From contig OW388298.1 of assembly GCA_936450465.1 (NCBI GenBank), forward strand, positions 6,184,035-6,248,034: DNA of 64,000 nt, in the 5' to 3' direction. Position numbers and translations under genes: made by a program. The stretch is from Gibbula magus (lineage: Eukaryota; Mollusca; Gastropoda; Trochida; Trochidae). Numbering within the stretch: the stretch's first letter is position 1; every line of letters starts with the position of its first letter. Shown here one piece after another: positions 1 through 14,491 of this stretch. The notes under the pieces were generated by a model. That model worked only from the letters and a program-made list of their open reading frames with translations. It searched no databases and was not told where the DNA came from.

Positions 1-3000
1 GAATACACAACATTAGATATTACAACTTTCCACAATTCATCTTCTCACCTCACAAGTAGACGTGAATACACAACATTAGATATTACAACTTTCCACAATT
101 CATCTTCTCACTTCACAAGTAGACGTGAATACACAACATCAGATATTACAACTTTCCACAATTCATCTTCTCACTTCACAAGTAGACGTGAATACACAAC
201 ATTAGATATTACAACTTTCCACAATTCATCTTCTCACTTCACAAGCAGACGTGAATACACAACATTAGATATTGCAACTTCCACAATTCATCTTCTCACT
301 TCACAAGCAGACGTGAATACACAACATTAGATATCACAACTTCCACAATTCATCTCCTCACTTCACAAGCAGACGTGAATACACAACATTAGATATTACA
401 ACTTTCCACAATTCATCTTCTCACCTCACAAGTAGACGTGAATACACAACATTAGATATTACAACTTTCCACAATTCATTTTCGCACTTCACAAGTAGAC
501 GTGAATACACAACATCAGATATTACAACTTCCACAATTCATCTTCGCACTTCACAAGTAGACATGAATACACAACATTAGATATTACAACTTCCACAATT
601 CATCTTCGCACTTCACAAGTAGACGTGAATACACAACATTAGATATTACAACTTCCACAATTCATCTTCTCACTTCACAAGCAGACGTGAATACACAACA
701 TTAGATATTACAACTTTCCACAATTCATTAGATATTACAACTTCCACAATTCATCTTCTCACTTCACAAGTAGACGTGAATACACAACATTAGATATTAC
801 AACTTCCACAATTCATCTTCTCACTTCACAAGCAGACGTGAATACACAACATCAGATATTACAACTTTCCACAATTCATCTTCTCACTTCACAAGTAGAC
901 ATGAATACACAACATTAGATATCACAACTTTCCACAATTCATCTTCTCACCTCACAAGTAGACGTGAGTACACAACATTATATATTACAACTTTCCACAA
1001 TTCATCTTCTCACTTCACAAGTAGACGTGAATACACAACATTAGATATTACAACTTTCCACAATTCATCTTCTCACTTCACAAGCAGACGTGAATACAAA
1101 ACATTAGATTTTACAACTTTCCACAATTCATCTTCTCACTTCACAAGTAGACATGAATACACAACATTAGATATCACAACTTTCCACAATTCATCTTCTC
1201 ACCTCACAAGTAGACGTGAGTACACAACATTAGATATTACAACTTTCCACAATTCATCTTCTCACTTCACAAGTAGACGTGAATACACAACATTAGATAT
1301 TACAACTTCCACAATTCATCTTCTCACCTCACAAGTAGACGTGAATACACAACATTAGATATTACAACTTCCACAATTCATCTCCTCACTTCACAAGCAG
1401 ACGTGAATACACAACATTAGATATTACAACTTTCCACAATTCATCTTCTCACTTCACAAGCAGACGTGAATACATAACATTAGATATTACAACTTTCCAC
1501 AATTCATCTTCTCACTTCACAAGCAGACGTGAATACACAACATTAGATATTACAACTTTCCACAATTCATCTTCTCACTTCACAAGCAGACGTGAATAGA
1601 CAACATTAGATATTACAACTTCCACAATTCATCTTCTCACTTCACAAGTAGACGTGAATACACAACATTAGATATTACAACTTTCCACAATTCATCTTCT
1701 CACTTCACAAGTAGACATGAATACACAACATTAGATATTACAACTTCCACAATTCATCTTCTCACTTCACAAGTAGACGTGAATACACAACATTAGATAT
1801 TACAACTTCCACAATTCATCTTCTCACTTCACAAGTAGACGTGAATACACAACATTAGATATTACAACTTCCACAATTCATCTTCTCACTTCACAAGCAG
1901 ACGTGAATACACAACATTAGATATTACAACTTTCCACAATTCATTAGATATTACAACTTTCCACAATTCATCTTCTCACTTCACAAGTAGACGTGAGTAC
2001 ACAACATTAGATATTACAACTTTCCACAATTCATCTTCTCACTTCACAAGTAGACGTGAATACACAACATTAGATATTACAACTTCCACAATTCATCTTC
2101 TCACTTCACAAGCAGACGTGAATACACAACATTAGATATTACAACTTCCACAATTCATCTTCTCACTTCACAAGTAGACGTGAATACACAACATTAGATA
2201 TTACAACTTCCACAATTCATCTTCTCACTTCACAAGTAGACGTGAATACACAACATTAGATATTACAACTTCCAAGATTCATCTTCTCACTTCACAAGCA
2301 GACGTGAATACACAACATTAGATATTACAACTTTCCAAAATTCATTAGATATTACAACTTTCCACAATTCATCTTCTCACTTCACAAGTAGACGTGAGTA
2401 CACAACATTAGATATTACAACTTTCCACAATTCATCTTCTCACTTCACAAGTAGACGTGAGTACACAACATTAGATATTACAACTTTCCACAATTCTTTA
2501 GATATTACAACTTCCACAATTCAACTTCTCACTTCACAAGTAGACGTGAATACACAACATTAGATATTACAACTTTCCACAATTCATCTTCTCACTTCAC
2601 AAGTAGACGTGAGTACACAACATTAGATATTACAACTTTCCACAATTCTTTAGATATTACAACTTCCACAATTCAACTTCTCACTTCACAAGTAGACGTG
2701 AATACACAACATTAGATATTACAACTTTCCACAATTCATCTTCTCACTTCACAAGCAGACGTGAATACACAACATTAGATATTACAACTTCCACAATTCA
2801 TCTTCTCACTTCACAAGCAGACGTGAATACACAACATTAGATATCACAACTTCCACAATTCATCTCCTCACTTCACAAGCAGACGTGAGTACACAACATT
2901 AGATATTACAACTTTCCACAATTCATCTTCTCACTTCACAAGTAGACGTGAATACACAACATTAGATATTACAACTTCCACAATTCATCTTCTCACCTCA

Positions 3001-6000
3001 CAAGTAGACGTGAATACACAACATTAGATATTACAACTTCCACAATTCATCTCCTCACTTCACAAGCAGACGTGAATACACAACATTAGATATTACAACT
3101 TTCCACAATTCATCTTCTCACTTCACAAGCAGACGTGAATACATAACATTAGATATTACAACTTTCCACAATTCATCTTCTCACTTCACAAGCAGACGTG
3201 AATACACAACATTAGATATTACAACTTTCCACAATTCATCTTCTCACTTCACAAGCAGACGTGAATAGACAACATTAGATATTACAACTTCCACAATTCA
3301 TCTTCTCACTTCACAAGTAGACGTGAATACACAACATCAGATATAACAACTTTCCACAATTCATCTTCTCACTTCACAAGTAGACATGAATACACAACAT
3401 TAGATATTACAACTTCCACAATTCATCTTCTCACTTCACAAGTAGACGTGAATACACAACATTAGATATTACAACTTCCACAATTCATCTTCTCACTTCA
3501 CAAGTAGACGTGAATACACAACATTAGATATTACAACTTCCACAATTCATCTTCTCACTTCACAAGCAGACGTGAATACACAACATTAGATATTACAACT
3601 TTCCACAATTCATTAGATATTACAACTTTCCACAATTCATCTTCTCACTTCACAAGTAGACGTGAGTACACAACATTAGATATTACAACTTTCCACAATT
3701 CATCTTCTCACTTCACAAGTAGACGTGAATACACAACATTAGATATTACAACTTCCACAATTCATCTTCTCACTTCACAAGTAGACGTGAATACACAACA
3801 TTAGATATTACAACTTCCACAATTTATCTTCTCACTTCACAAGTAGACGTGAATACACAACATTAGATATTACAACTTCCACAATTCATCTTCTCACTTC
3901 ACAAGTAGACGTGAATACACAACATTAGATATTACAACTTCCAAGATTCATCTTCTCACTTCACAAGCAGACGTGAATACACAACATTAGATATTACAAC
4001 TTTCCAAAATTCATAAGATATTACAACTTTCCACAATTCATCTTCTCACTTCACAAGTAGACGTGAGTACACAACATTAGATATTACAACTTTCCACAAT
4101 TCATCTTCTCACTTCACAAGTAGACGTGAGTACACAACATTAGATATTACAACTTTCCACAATTCATCTTCTCACTTCACAAGTAGACGTGAATACACAA
4201 CATTAGATATTACAACTTCCACAATTCATCTTCTCACTTCACAAGCAGACGTGAATACACAACATTAGATATCACAACTTCCACAATTCATCTCCTCACT
4301 TCACAAGCAGACGTGAATACACAACATTAGATATTACAACTTTCCACAATTCATCTTCTCACCTCACAAGTAGACGTGAATACACAACATTAGATATTAC
4401 AACTTTCCACAATTCATTTTCGCACTTCACAAGTAGACGTGAATACACAACATCAGATATTACAACTTCCACAATTCATCTTCGCACTTCACAAGTAGAC
4501 ATGAATACACAACATTAGATATTACAACTTCCACAATTCATCTTCGCACTTCACAAGTAGACGTGAATACACAACATTAGATATTACAACTTCCACAATT
4601 CATCTTCTCACTTCACAAGCAGACGTGAATACACAACATTAGATATTACAACTTTCCACAATTCATTAGATATTACAACTTCCACAATTCATCTTCTCAC
4701 TTCACAAGTAGACGTGAATACACAACATTAGATATTACAACTTCCACAATTCATCTTCTCACTTCACAAGCAGACGTGAATAGACAACATCAGATGTTAC
4801 AACTTTCCACAATTCATCTTCTCACTTCACAAGTAGACATGAATACACAACATTAGATATCACAACTTTCCACAATTCATCTTCTCACCTCACAAGTAGA
4901 CGTGAGTACACAACATTAGATATTACAACTTTCCACAATTCATCTTCTCACTTCACAAGTAGACGTGAATACACAACATTAGATATTACAACTTTCCACA
5001 ATTCATCTTCTCACTTCACAAGCAGACGTGAATACAAAACATTAGATTTTACAACTTTCCACAATTCATCTTCTCACTTCACAAGCAGACATGAATACAC
5101 AACATTAGATATTACAACTTTCCACAATTCATCTTCTCACCTCACAAGTAGACGTGAGTACACAACATTAGATATTACAACTTTCCACAATTCATCTTCT
5201 CACTTCACAAGTAGACGTGAATACACAACATTAGATATTACAACTTCCACAATTCATCTTCTCACCTCACAAGTAGACGTGAATACACAACATTAGATAT
5301 TACAACTTCCACAATTCATCTTCTCACTTCACAAGTAGACGTGAATACACAACATTAGATATTACAACTTTCCACAATTCATCTTCTCACTTCACAAGCA
5401 GACGTGAATACATAACATTAGATATTACAACTTTCCACAATTCATCTTCTCACTTCACAAGCAGACATGAATACACAACATTAGATATTACAACTTTCCA
5501 CAATTCATCTTCTCACTTCACAAGCAGACGTGAATAGACAACATTAGATATTACAACTTCCACAATTCATCTTCTCACTTCACAAGTAGACGTGAATACA
5601 CAACATCAGATATAACAACTTTCCACAATTCATCTTCTCACTTCACAAGTAGACATGAATACACAACATTAGATATTACAACTTTCCACCATTCAACTTC
5701 TCACTTCACAAGTAGACGTGAATACACAACATTAGATATTACAACTTTCCACAATTCAACTTCTCACTTCACAAGTAGACGTGAATACACAACATTAGAT
5801 ATTACAACTTTCCACCATTCATCTTCTCACTTCACAAGTAGACGTGAATACACAACATTAGATATTACAACTTCCACAATTCATCTTCTCACTTCACAAG
5901 CAGACGTGAATACACAACATTAGATATTACAACTTTCCACAATTCATTAGATATTACAACTTTCCACAATTCATCTTCTCACTTCACAAGTAGACGTGAG

Positions 6001-9000
6001 TACACAACATTAGATATTACAACTTTCCACAATTCATCTTCTCACTTCACAAGTAGACGTGAATACACAACATTAGATATTACAACTTCCACAATTCATC
6101 TTCTCACTTCACAAGTAGACGTGAATACACAACATTAGATATTACAACTTCCACAATTCATCTTCTCACTTCACAAGTAGACGTGAATACACAACATTAG
6201 ATATTACAACTTCCACAATTCATCTTCTCACTTCACAAGTAGACGTGAATACACAACATTAGATATTACAACTTCCACAATTCATCTTCTCACTTCACAA
6301 GCAGACGTGAATACACAACATTAGATATTACAACTTTCCAAAATTCATTAGATATTACAACTTTCCACAATTCATCTTCTCACTTCACAAGTAGACGTGA
6401 GTACACAACATTAGATATTAAAACTTTCCACAATTCATCTTCTCACTTCACAAGTAGACGTGAATACACAACATTAGATATTACAACTTCCACAATTCAT
6501 CTTCTCACTTCACAAGTAGACGTGAATACACAACATTAGATATTACAACTTCCACAATTCATCTTCTCACTTCACAAGTAGACGTGAATACACAACATTA
6601 GATATTACAACTTCCAAGATTCATCTTCTCACTTCACAAGCAGACGTGAATACACAACATTAGATATTACAACTTTCCAAAATTCATTAGATATTACAAC
6701 TTTCCACAATTCATCTTCTCACTTCACAAGTAGACGTGAGTACACAACATTAGATATTACAACTTTCCACAATTCATCTTCTCACTTCACAAGTAGACGT
6801 GAGTACACAACATTAGATATTACAACTTTCCACAATTCTTTAGATATTACAACTTCCACAATTCAACTTCTCACTTCACAAGTAGACGTGAATACACAAC
6901 ATTAGATATTACAACTTTCCACAATTCATCTTCTCACTTCACAAGTAGACGTGAGTACACAACATTAGATATTACAACTTTCCACAATTCTTTAGATATT
7001 ACAACTTCCACAATTCATCTTCTCACTTCACAAGTAGACGTGAATACACAACATTAGATATTACAACTTTCCACAATTCATCTTCTCACTTCACAAGCAG
7101 ACGTGAATACACAACATTAGATATTACAACTTCCACAATTCATCTTCTCACTTCACAAGCAGACGTGAATACACAACATTAGATATCACAACTTCCACAA
7201 TTCATCTCCTCACTTCACAAGCAGACGTGAGTACACAACATTAGATATTACAACTTTCCACAATTCATCTTCTCACTTCACAAGTAGACGTGAATACACA
7301 ACATTAGATATTACAACTTCCACAATTCATCTTCTCACCTCACAAGTAGACGTGAATACACAACATTAGATATTACAACTTCCACAATTCATCTCCTCAC
7401 TTCACAAGCAGACGTGAATACACAACATTAGATATTACAACTTTCCACAATTCATCTTCTCACTTCACAAGCAGACGTGAATACATAACATTAGATATTA
7501 CAACTTTCCACAATTCATCTTCTCACTTCACAAGCAGACGTGAATACACAACATTAGATATTACAACTTTCCACAATTCATCTTCTCACTTCACAAGCAG
7601 ACGTGAATACACAACATTAGATATTACAACTTCCACAATTCATCTTCTCACTTCACAAGTAGACGTGAATACACAACATCAGATATAACAACTTTCCACA
7701 ATTCATCTTCTCACTTCACAAGTAGACATGAATACACAACATTAGATATTACAACTTCCACAATTCATCTTCTCACTTCACAAGTAGACGTGAATACACA
7801 ACATTAGATATTACAACTTCCACAATTCATCTTCTCACTTCACAAGTAGACGTGAATACACAACATTAGATATTACAACTTCCACAATTCATCTTCTCAC
7901 TTCACAAGCAGACGTGAATACACAACATTAGATATTACAACTTTCCACAATTCATTAGATATTACAACTTTCCACAATTCATCTTCTCACTTCACAAGTA
8001 GACGTGAGTACACAACATTAGATATTACAACTTTCCACAATTCATCTTCTCACTTCACAAGTAGACGTGAATACACAACATTAGATATTACAACTTCCAC
8101 AATTCATCTTCTCACTTCACAAGTAGACGTGAATACACAACATTAGATATTACAACTTCCACAATTTATCTTCTCACTTCACAAGTAGACGTGAATACAC
8201 AACATTAGATATTACAACTTCCACAATTCATCTTCTCACTTCACAAGTAGACGTGAATACACAACATTAGATATTACAACTTCCAAGATTCATCTTCTCA
8301 CTTCACAAGCAGACGTGAATACACAACATTAGATATTACAACTTTCCAAAATTCATTAGATATTACAACTTTCCACAATTCATCTTCTCACTTCACAAGT
8401 AGACGTGAGTACACAACATTAGATATTACAACTTTCCACAATTCATCTTCTCACTTCACAAGTAGACGTGAGTACACAACATTAGATATTACAACTTTCC
8501 ACAATTCATCTTCTCACTTCACAAGCAGACGTGAATACACAACATTAGATATTACAACTTCCACAATTCATCTTCTCACTTCACAAGCAGACGTGAATAC
8601 ACAACATTAGATATCACAACTTCCACAATTCATCTCCTCACTTCACAAGCAGACGTGAATACACAACATTAGATATTACAACTTTCCACAATTCATCTTC
8701 TCACCTCACAAGTAGACGTGAATACACAACATTAGATATTACAACTTTCCACAATTCATTTTCGCACTTCACAAGTAGACGTGAATACACAACATCAGAT
8801 ATTACAACTTCCACAATTCATCTTCGCACTTCACAAGTAGACATGAATACACAACATTAGATATTACAACTTCCACAATTCATCTTCGCACTTCACAAGT
8901 AGACGTGAATACACAACATTAGATATTACAACTTCCACAATTCATCTTCTCACTTCACAAGCAGACGTGAATACACAACATTAGATATTACAACTTTCCA

Positions 9001-11259
9001 CAATTCATTAGATATTACAACTTCCACAATTCATCTTCTCACTTCACAAGTAGACGTGAATACACAACATTAGATATTACAACTTCCACAATTCATCTTC
9101 TCACTTCACAAGCAGACGTGAATACACAACATCAGATATTACAACTTTCCACAATTCATCTTCTCACTTCACAAGTAGACATGAATACACAACATTAGAT
9201 ATCACAACTTTCCACAATTCATCTTCTCACCTCACAAGTAGACGTGAGTACACAACATTAGATATTACAACTTTCCACAATTCATCTTCTCACTTCACAA
9301 GTAGACGTGAATACACAACATTAGATATTACAACTTTCCACAATTCATCTTCTCACTTCACAAGCAGACGTGAATACAAAACATTAGATTTTACAACTTT
9401 CCACAATTCATCTTCTCACTTCACAAGTAGACATGAATACACAACATTAGATATCACAACTTTCCACAATTCATCTTCTCACCTCACAAGTAGACGTGAG
9501 TACACAACATTAGATATTACAACTTTCCACAATTCATCTTCTCACTTCACAAGTAGACGTGAATACACAACATTAGATATTACAACTTCCACAATTCATC
9601 TTCTCACCTCACAAGTAGACGTGAATACACAACATTAGATATTACAACTTCCACAATTCATCTCCTCACTTCACAAGCAGACGTGAATACACAACATTAG
9701 ATATTACAACTTTCCACAATTCATCTTCTCACTTCACAAGCAGACGTGAATACATAACATTAGATATTACAACTTTCCACAATTCATCTTCTCACTTCAC
9801 AAGCAGACATGAATACACAACATTAGATATTACAACTTTCCACAATTCATCTTCTCACTTCACAAGCAGACGTGAATAGACAACATTAGATATTACAACT
9901 TCCACAATTCATCTTCTCACTTCACAAGTAGACGTGAATACACAACATCAGATATAACAACTTTCCACAATTCATCTTCTCACTTCACAAGTAGACATGA
10001 ATACACAACATTAGATATTACAACTTTCCACCATTCAACTTCTCACTTCACAAGTAGACGTGAATACACAACATTAGATATTACAACTTTCCACAATTCA
10101 ACTTCTCACTTCACAAGTAGACGTGAATACACAACATTAGATATTACAACTTTCCACCATTCATCTTCTCACTTCACAAGTAGACGTGAATACACAACAT
10201 TAGATATTACAACTTCCACAATTCATCTTCTCACTTCACAAGCAGACGTGAATACACAACATTAGATATTACAACTTTCCACAATTCATTAGATATTACA
10301 ACTTTCCACAATTCATCTTCTCACTTCACAAGTAGACGTGAGTACACAACATTAGATATTACAACTTTCCACAATTCATCTTCTCACTTCACAAGTAGAC
10401 GTGAATACACAACATTAGATATTACAACTTCCACAATTCATCTTCTCACTTCACAAGTAGACGTGAATACACAACATTAGATATTACAACTTCCACAATT
10501 CATCTTCTCACTTCACAAGTAGACGTGAATACACAACATTAGATATTACAACTTCCACAATTCATCTTCTCACTTCACAAGTCGACGTGAATACACAACA
10601 TTAGATATTACAACTTCCACAATTCATCTTCTCACTTCACAAGCAGACGTGAATACACAACATTAGATATTACAACTTTCCAAAATTCATTAGATATTAC
10701 AACTTTCCACAATTCATCTTCTCACTTCACAAGTAGACGTGAGTACACAACATTAGATATTACAACTTTCCACAATTCATCTTCTCACTTCACAAGTAGA
10801 CGTGAATACACAACATTAGATATTACAACTTCCACAATTCATCTTCTCACTTCACAAGTAGACGTGAATACACAACATTAGATATTACAACTTCCACAAT
10901 TCATCTTCTCACTTCACAAGCAGACGTGAATACACAACATTAGATATTACAACTTTCCACAATTCATTAGATATTACAACTTTCCACAATTCATCTTCTC
11001 ACTTCACAAGTAGACGTGAGTACACAACATTAGATATTACAACTTTCCACAATTCATCTTCTCACTTCACAAGTAGACGTGAATACACAACATTAGATAT
11101 TACAACTTCCACAATTCATCTTCTCACTTCACAATAGACGTGAGTACACAACATTAGATATTACAACTTTCCACAATTCATCTTCTCACTTCACAAGTAG
11201 ACGTGAATACACAACATAAGATATTACAACTTTCCACAATTCATCTTCTCTCTTCAAAA
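1..11259. repeat. 62-63 bp satellite array with higher-order structure
   Basis: About 180 head-to-tail units. A unit begins GAATACACAACATTAGATAT and ends near TTCACAAGTAGACGT. It is 63 bp with ACTTTCC and 62 bp with ACTTCC. Recurrent variants (CAAGCAGACG, TTCGCACTTC, ATATCACAAC, TACATAAC, AATAGACAAC, TCCAAGATTC) and half-length units joined at ATTCATTAGATATT recur in fixed order. Variant markers repeat about 4.34 kb apart, for example TCCAAGATTC near 2272/6615 and 3950/8285. This gives a higher-order repeat with an internal sub-period of about 1.67 kb. Between the first and second copies the interval is about 400 bp shorter. The array runs off the left edge and decays at the right end near TTCTCTCTTCAAAAGG. 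No protein-coding capacity or CENP-B-like box was seen. Whether it is centromeric, subtelomeric or interstitial cannot be told from the window. Confidence 0.97.
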
Positions 11260-12165
11260 GGTCAAACTGAGATTACCTAAAATTACATTCATTTTTTCAA
11301 ATATTCTTCCAAATTAATTAAGTTACATTTCCTGAATTGCTGGTGTACTTTTCCTTGTCCCGACCTTAATGAAAATATTGTACTAAATGATTCATTCTGA
11401 AAACCACCGAGTCTTTGTATTTACTAACTTAAATTAGAGCACAATATTTCTGCCAAAACTTGTTTATACTGTGATCTAAAATTAATAAACAAAATCACAT
11501 AATCCCAAAACCAAACATTTATCTTCCGATCACCTATTGTTCCTAATCCTCTATCTAGTATGTATGTAAGTAATTTGCCGATGGCAGTATTGCTTTTAAT
11601 GCTGATTATTCGTTAAATCTTTCTGTGAAGACGCGTTTTCTTCCATTTATGGATAAAGACAAACTAAACTTGATATTTTGAAAAATTAAACACATTTTGA
11701 GAAGTCACTTCTTAGCCCCATCTCTCGTTAAGACATGTAGGTAAAATATATCATATCATGTTTATTTTGATTTGTGAATACATGCATAACGAAAGTAGAT
11801 ATATAAATGAAGGACAGTGAAGGGAGTGATACCAATACACTTCTGTATGATTGGACGGAAACATTGAACATGTGTCCTGAATGGTCGCATTTCTCAAGAG
11901 ATTATAGTCCTGGCAGTTATTTTGTATGAACGTGAACAGATGTAGTTTATCAGTTTTCACCACCAGTTTCGCGTTGATGTTATATCTGAGATGACCTTGA
12001 TTCGTTCAATTAGAAGATAGCCTATTTATACTGTATTGTCAAATGTCAATTTATATTGTTGTATGTTATTTATGTGATCCAAGAATGAACATGTACTTTT
12101 TCAATTGATGTTAAAAATAAAAGTGGAAAGCCTACTTATTTTCCTTTTATTCTTGTTGAGATATT
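11260..12165. other. AT-rich DNA, no feature seen
   Basis: Single-copy-looking AT-rich sequence between the satellite and a degenerate minisatellite. A 70-codon minus-strand open frame near 11751-11963 has no splice or homology support, and I do not call it. Confidence 0.5.
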
Positions 12166-12169
12166 ACGT

Positions 12170-12550
12170 ATCCATTACCTAATAATAACCCTAATAAGCG
12201 CCCCGATCCTAATGGGAGCCCCACCCTTAAAAGAACTCCAACTTAATAATAACCCCACCCCAATAAGTGCCCCAACCATATAAGTGTCATTATAAGCCCT
12301 ATCTTTATAAGCGTCCTAACCTTATATGCGCTCTCTCTTACAAAAAAATTAAACCTAATAAACACCCAGTTTAATCAACACCAACCATATAAAGTGCCCC
12401 ACCCTTTCAAGAGCCCGATTCTAATAAGCACCCCAGTCTACTAAGATTTCCACCCTTATAAGCACCCTACCATTACAAGCGTCTCACCCTAATAAACACC
12501 CCATCCCTATAAGCACCCGACTCTGATAAGCCTCCTTACCCCGATAATGC
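12170..12550. repeat. Degenerate ~18-bp C-rich minisatellite
   Basis: About 20 diverged units of the form AATAAGCGCCCCACCCT, with many variants (AATAACCCC, ATAAGCACCC, ATAAGTGCCCC). The strong strand asymmetry (C-rich on plus) and the decay suggest an old array. Confidence 0.7.
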
Positions 12551-13440
12551 GGGCGTCACCCATTGCCGGAGCTAGCATCCCGAACATACAAATGTAAAAC
12601 ATTGAATTTACTGCCGGTAGTGTTGCGATGGTCATCCTTGAGGAGGTTAGAACCGACGGTGACACGATGCATACTTGAAGAACACACGAATATCACACGA
12701 CTATAATACGAAATCTACACAACGTTGTATAATCGTCGTGTGACATTCATATGAGCACACGATGGGTACTGGAAGGCCATCCGAACCAACCACGTGACAT
12801 GATATCAAACTCAACGTAACCGTTGCAGAATCACACATTTCTCGTAGACCATGTTCTGAATATACGTTACTTGTGATTAATCATGCATCCAGTGCCTTAA
12901 GTAAGGGTAACTTTTAGTGATAAAAAAATACTGTCAATCTGCAATTCTGGTGTGTTGGTTTAAACAGACAGACATATTCTGTATTAGAATCTCACCGCAA
13001 CATTTCAGTTGAATTACATTCAAGATATTGATAATACATTAAAACAATGAAGACCCACCCTGTAAAAAAAGGCAATGAGAGATGAATGATATGATGATAC
13101 ACAAGATTAAAGATAAAATATGAAATAAATACTATAGCTAAAATAATTAAAATGCATTACAAACATGTGGACAAAAAGGTACCAGATATGCAAATAAATA
13201 TGTGCAATAAAAACATCACAAATGTTGCTCTAAAGGTAGTTAAGCACAGGTGTTTTACCTGGAAAACAACATTTCAACTTTAGCACATATATAATTCACA
13301 CTTTGAATGCTACAGATGAAATATCTATTCAATCAGGAAGTGTTTCGTTATCAATATGAATACTTCTACTTTACTGTTCTAGTGGTTAAATGATATCTGA
13401 AAGACTGTTACTATTTGTTTAAATGGTGTGGCATATTTTA
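12551..13440. other. Unique spacer with an imperfect hairpin
   Basis: Ordinary AT-rich sequence up to the edge of the segmental duplication. An imperfect inverted repeat (CACACGACTATAATAC at 12694-12709 against GTATAATCGTCGTGTG at 12727-12742) could fold into a 16-bp stem with mismatches. No gene was seen. Confidence 0.45.
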
Positions 13441-14491
13441 AAAATAATACTTTATTTGTATGCAAATAACAGCGCGCAACTCTCATGGAAAATTGACACA
13501 AAATAATGCCTTCAATAATGCTTTCAATCTACTTTGACAGGACAAAACTTTTAATTTTTAAATACGTTTCAAAATACAATTATTTTCAAATGAAAAATAT
13601 TTTACTTCACATGGTTTTCTCAACAAGCCGATGAATTTTCCGCTTGTGTTTATCACACATGTGCAACGTATCGTGTAATGACAAATTTTGAGAATAGTAG
13701 CTATACCTTCCGTCTCGCCATTACACAGCCAAAACGTCTTTTATACCTCAAAGTATGAACAAATGATGAATGTCCAGATAACTTCTTATATAAAACGTAT
13801 TTAATTGTATAGTCTATCTTGTTTCAATGCTTTTAAAACATATATTTGTTATTAAAGCTGTGGGATCCAAAAACGAATTCCTTTCAAGGTAATAAAGTAA
13901 TGTCTATTGTCTATTACTCTAAATTAAGATACTGTGAAAAAATACTTGATGCGTTTCGGAAAATATGTTCGTTCACCTGTCTATCAAAATGCAGTGAATC
14001 ATATACTCCCAAACGTCATGTTTGTTCAAAACAATGACGCTAGAGTGCAGAAAATGTTGTCACAAAAAACTGTGGGAACAAAAGCCACTTCAACGTTGTC
14101 CAATGCAGGAGACAGACAATGCACGTCATTAACTATGTAAAACAATTTATTATGAGACATCATTTCTTTTACAACAGCATTTCAACTAAACAATTCACTG
14201 TCAAAAGGGAATGTCAAATTTAATTTTTGATCGTCTTGGAATATGAAAAGCATATCACTTCTGTAACGATTCCACATAGCAGAAGTCTTTCTGAGTACTG
14301 TTTCTAATGCGCAAACAGTTAAGTTTAAGTCTATTTGAATACCAGCCAACTGAATTGTTAAAGTGCTTTTATTGAACTTTTCATAACAGAATCCTCCTCT
14401 TCCGATTAATTTTTTTTATTCAAATTTGAAGTTCAAAGACTACAGGGAATTTTATTTCTTTTCTCTTCATCGAATTATTTTCGGCCAGAAC

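Noticed and set aside
13934..14140. 68-codon plus-strand frame shared by units 1 and 5
   Set aside because: Units 1 and 5 are nearly identical here. In units 2, 3 and 4 the frame is broken by insertions and deletions, so there is no sign of selection.
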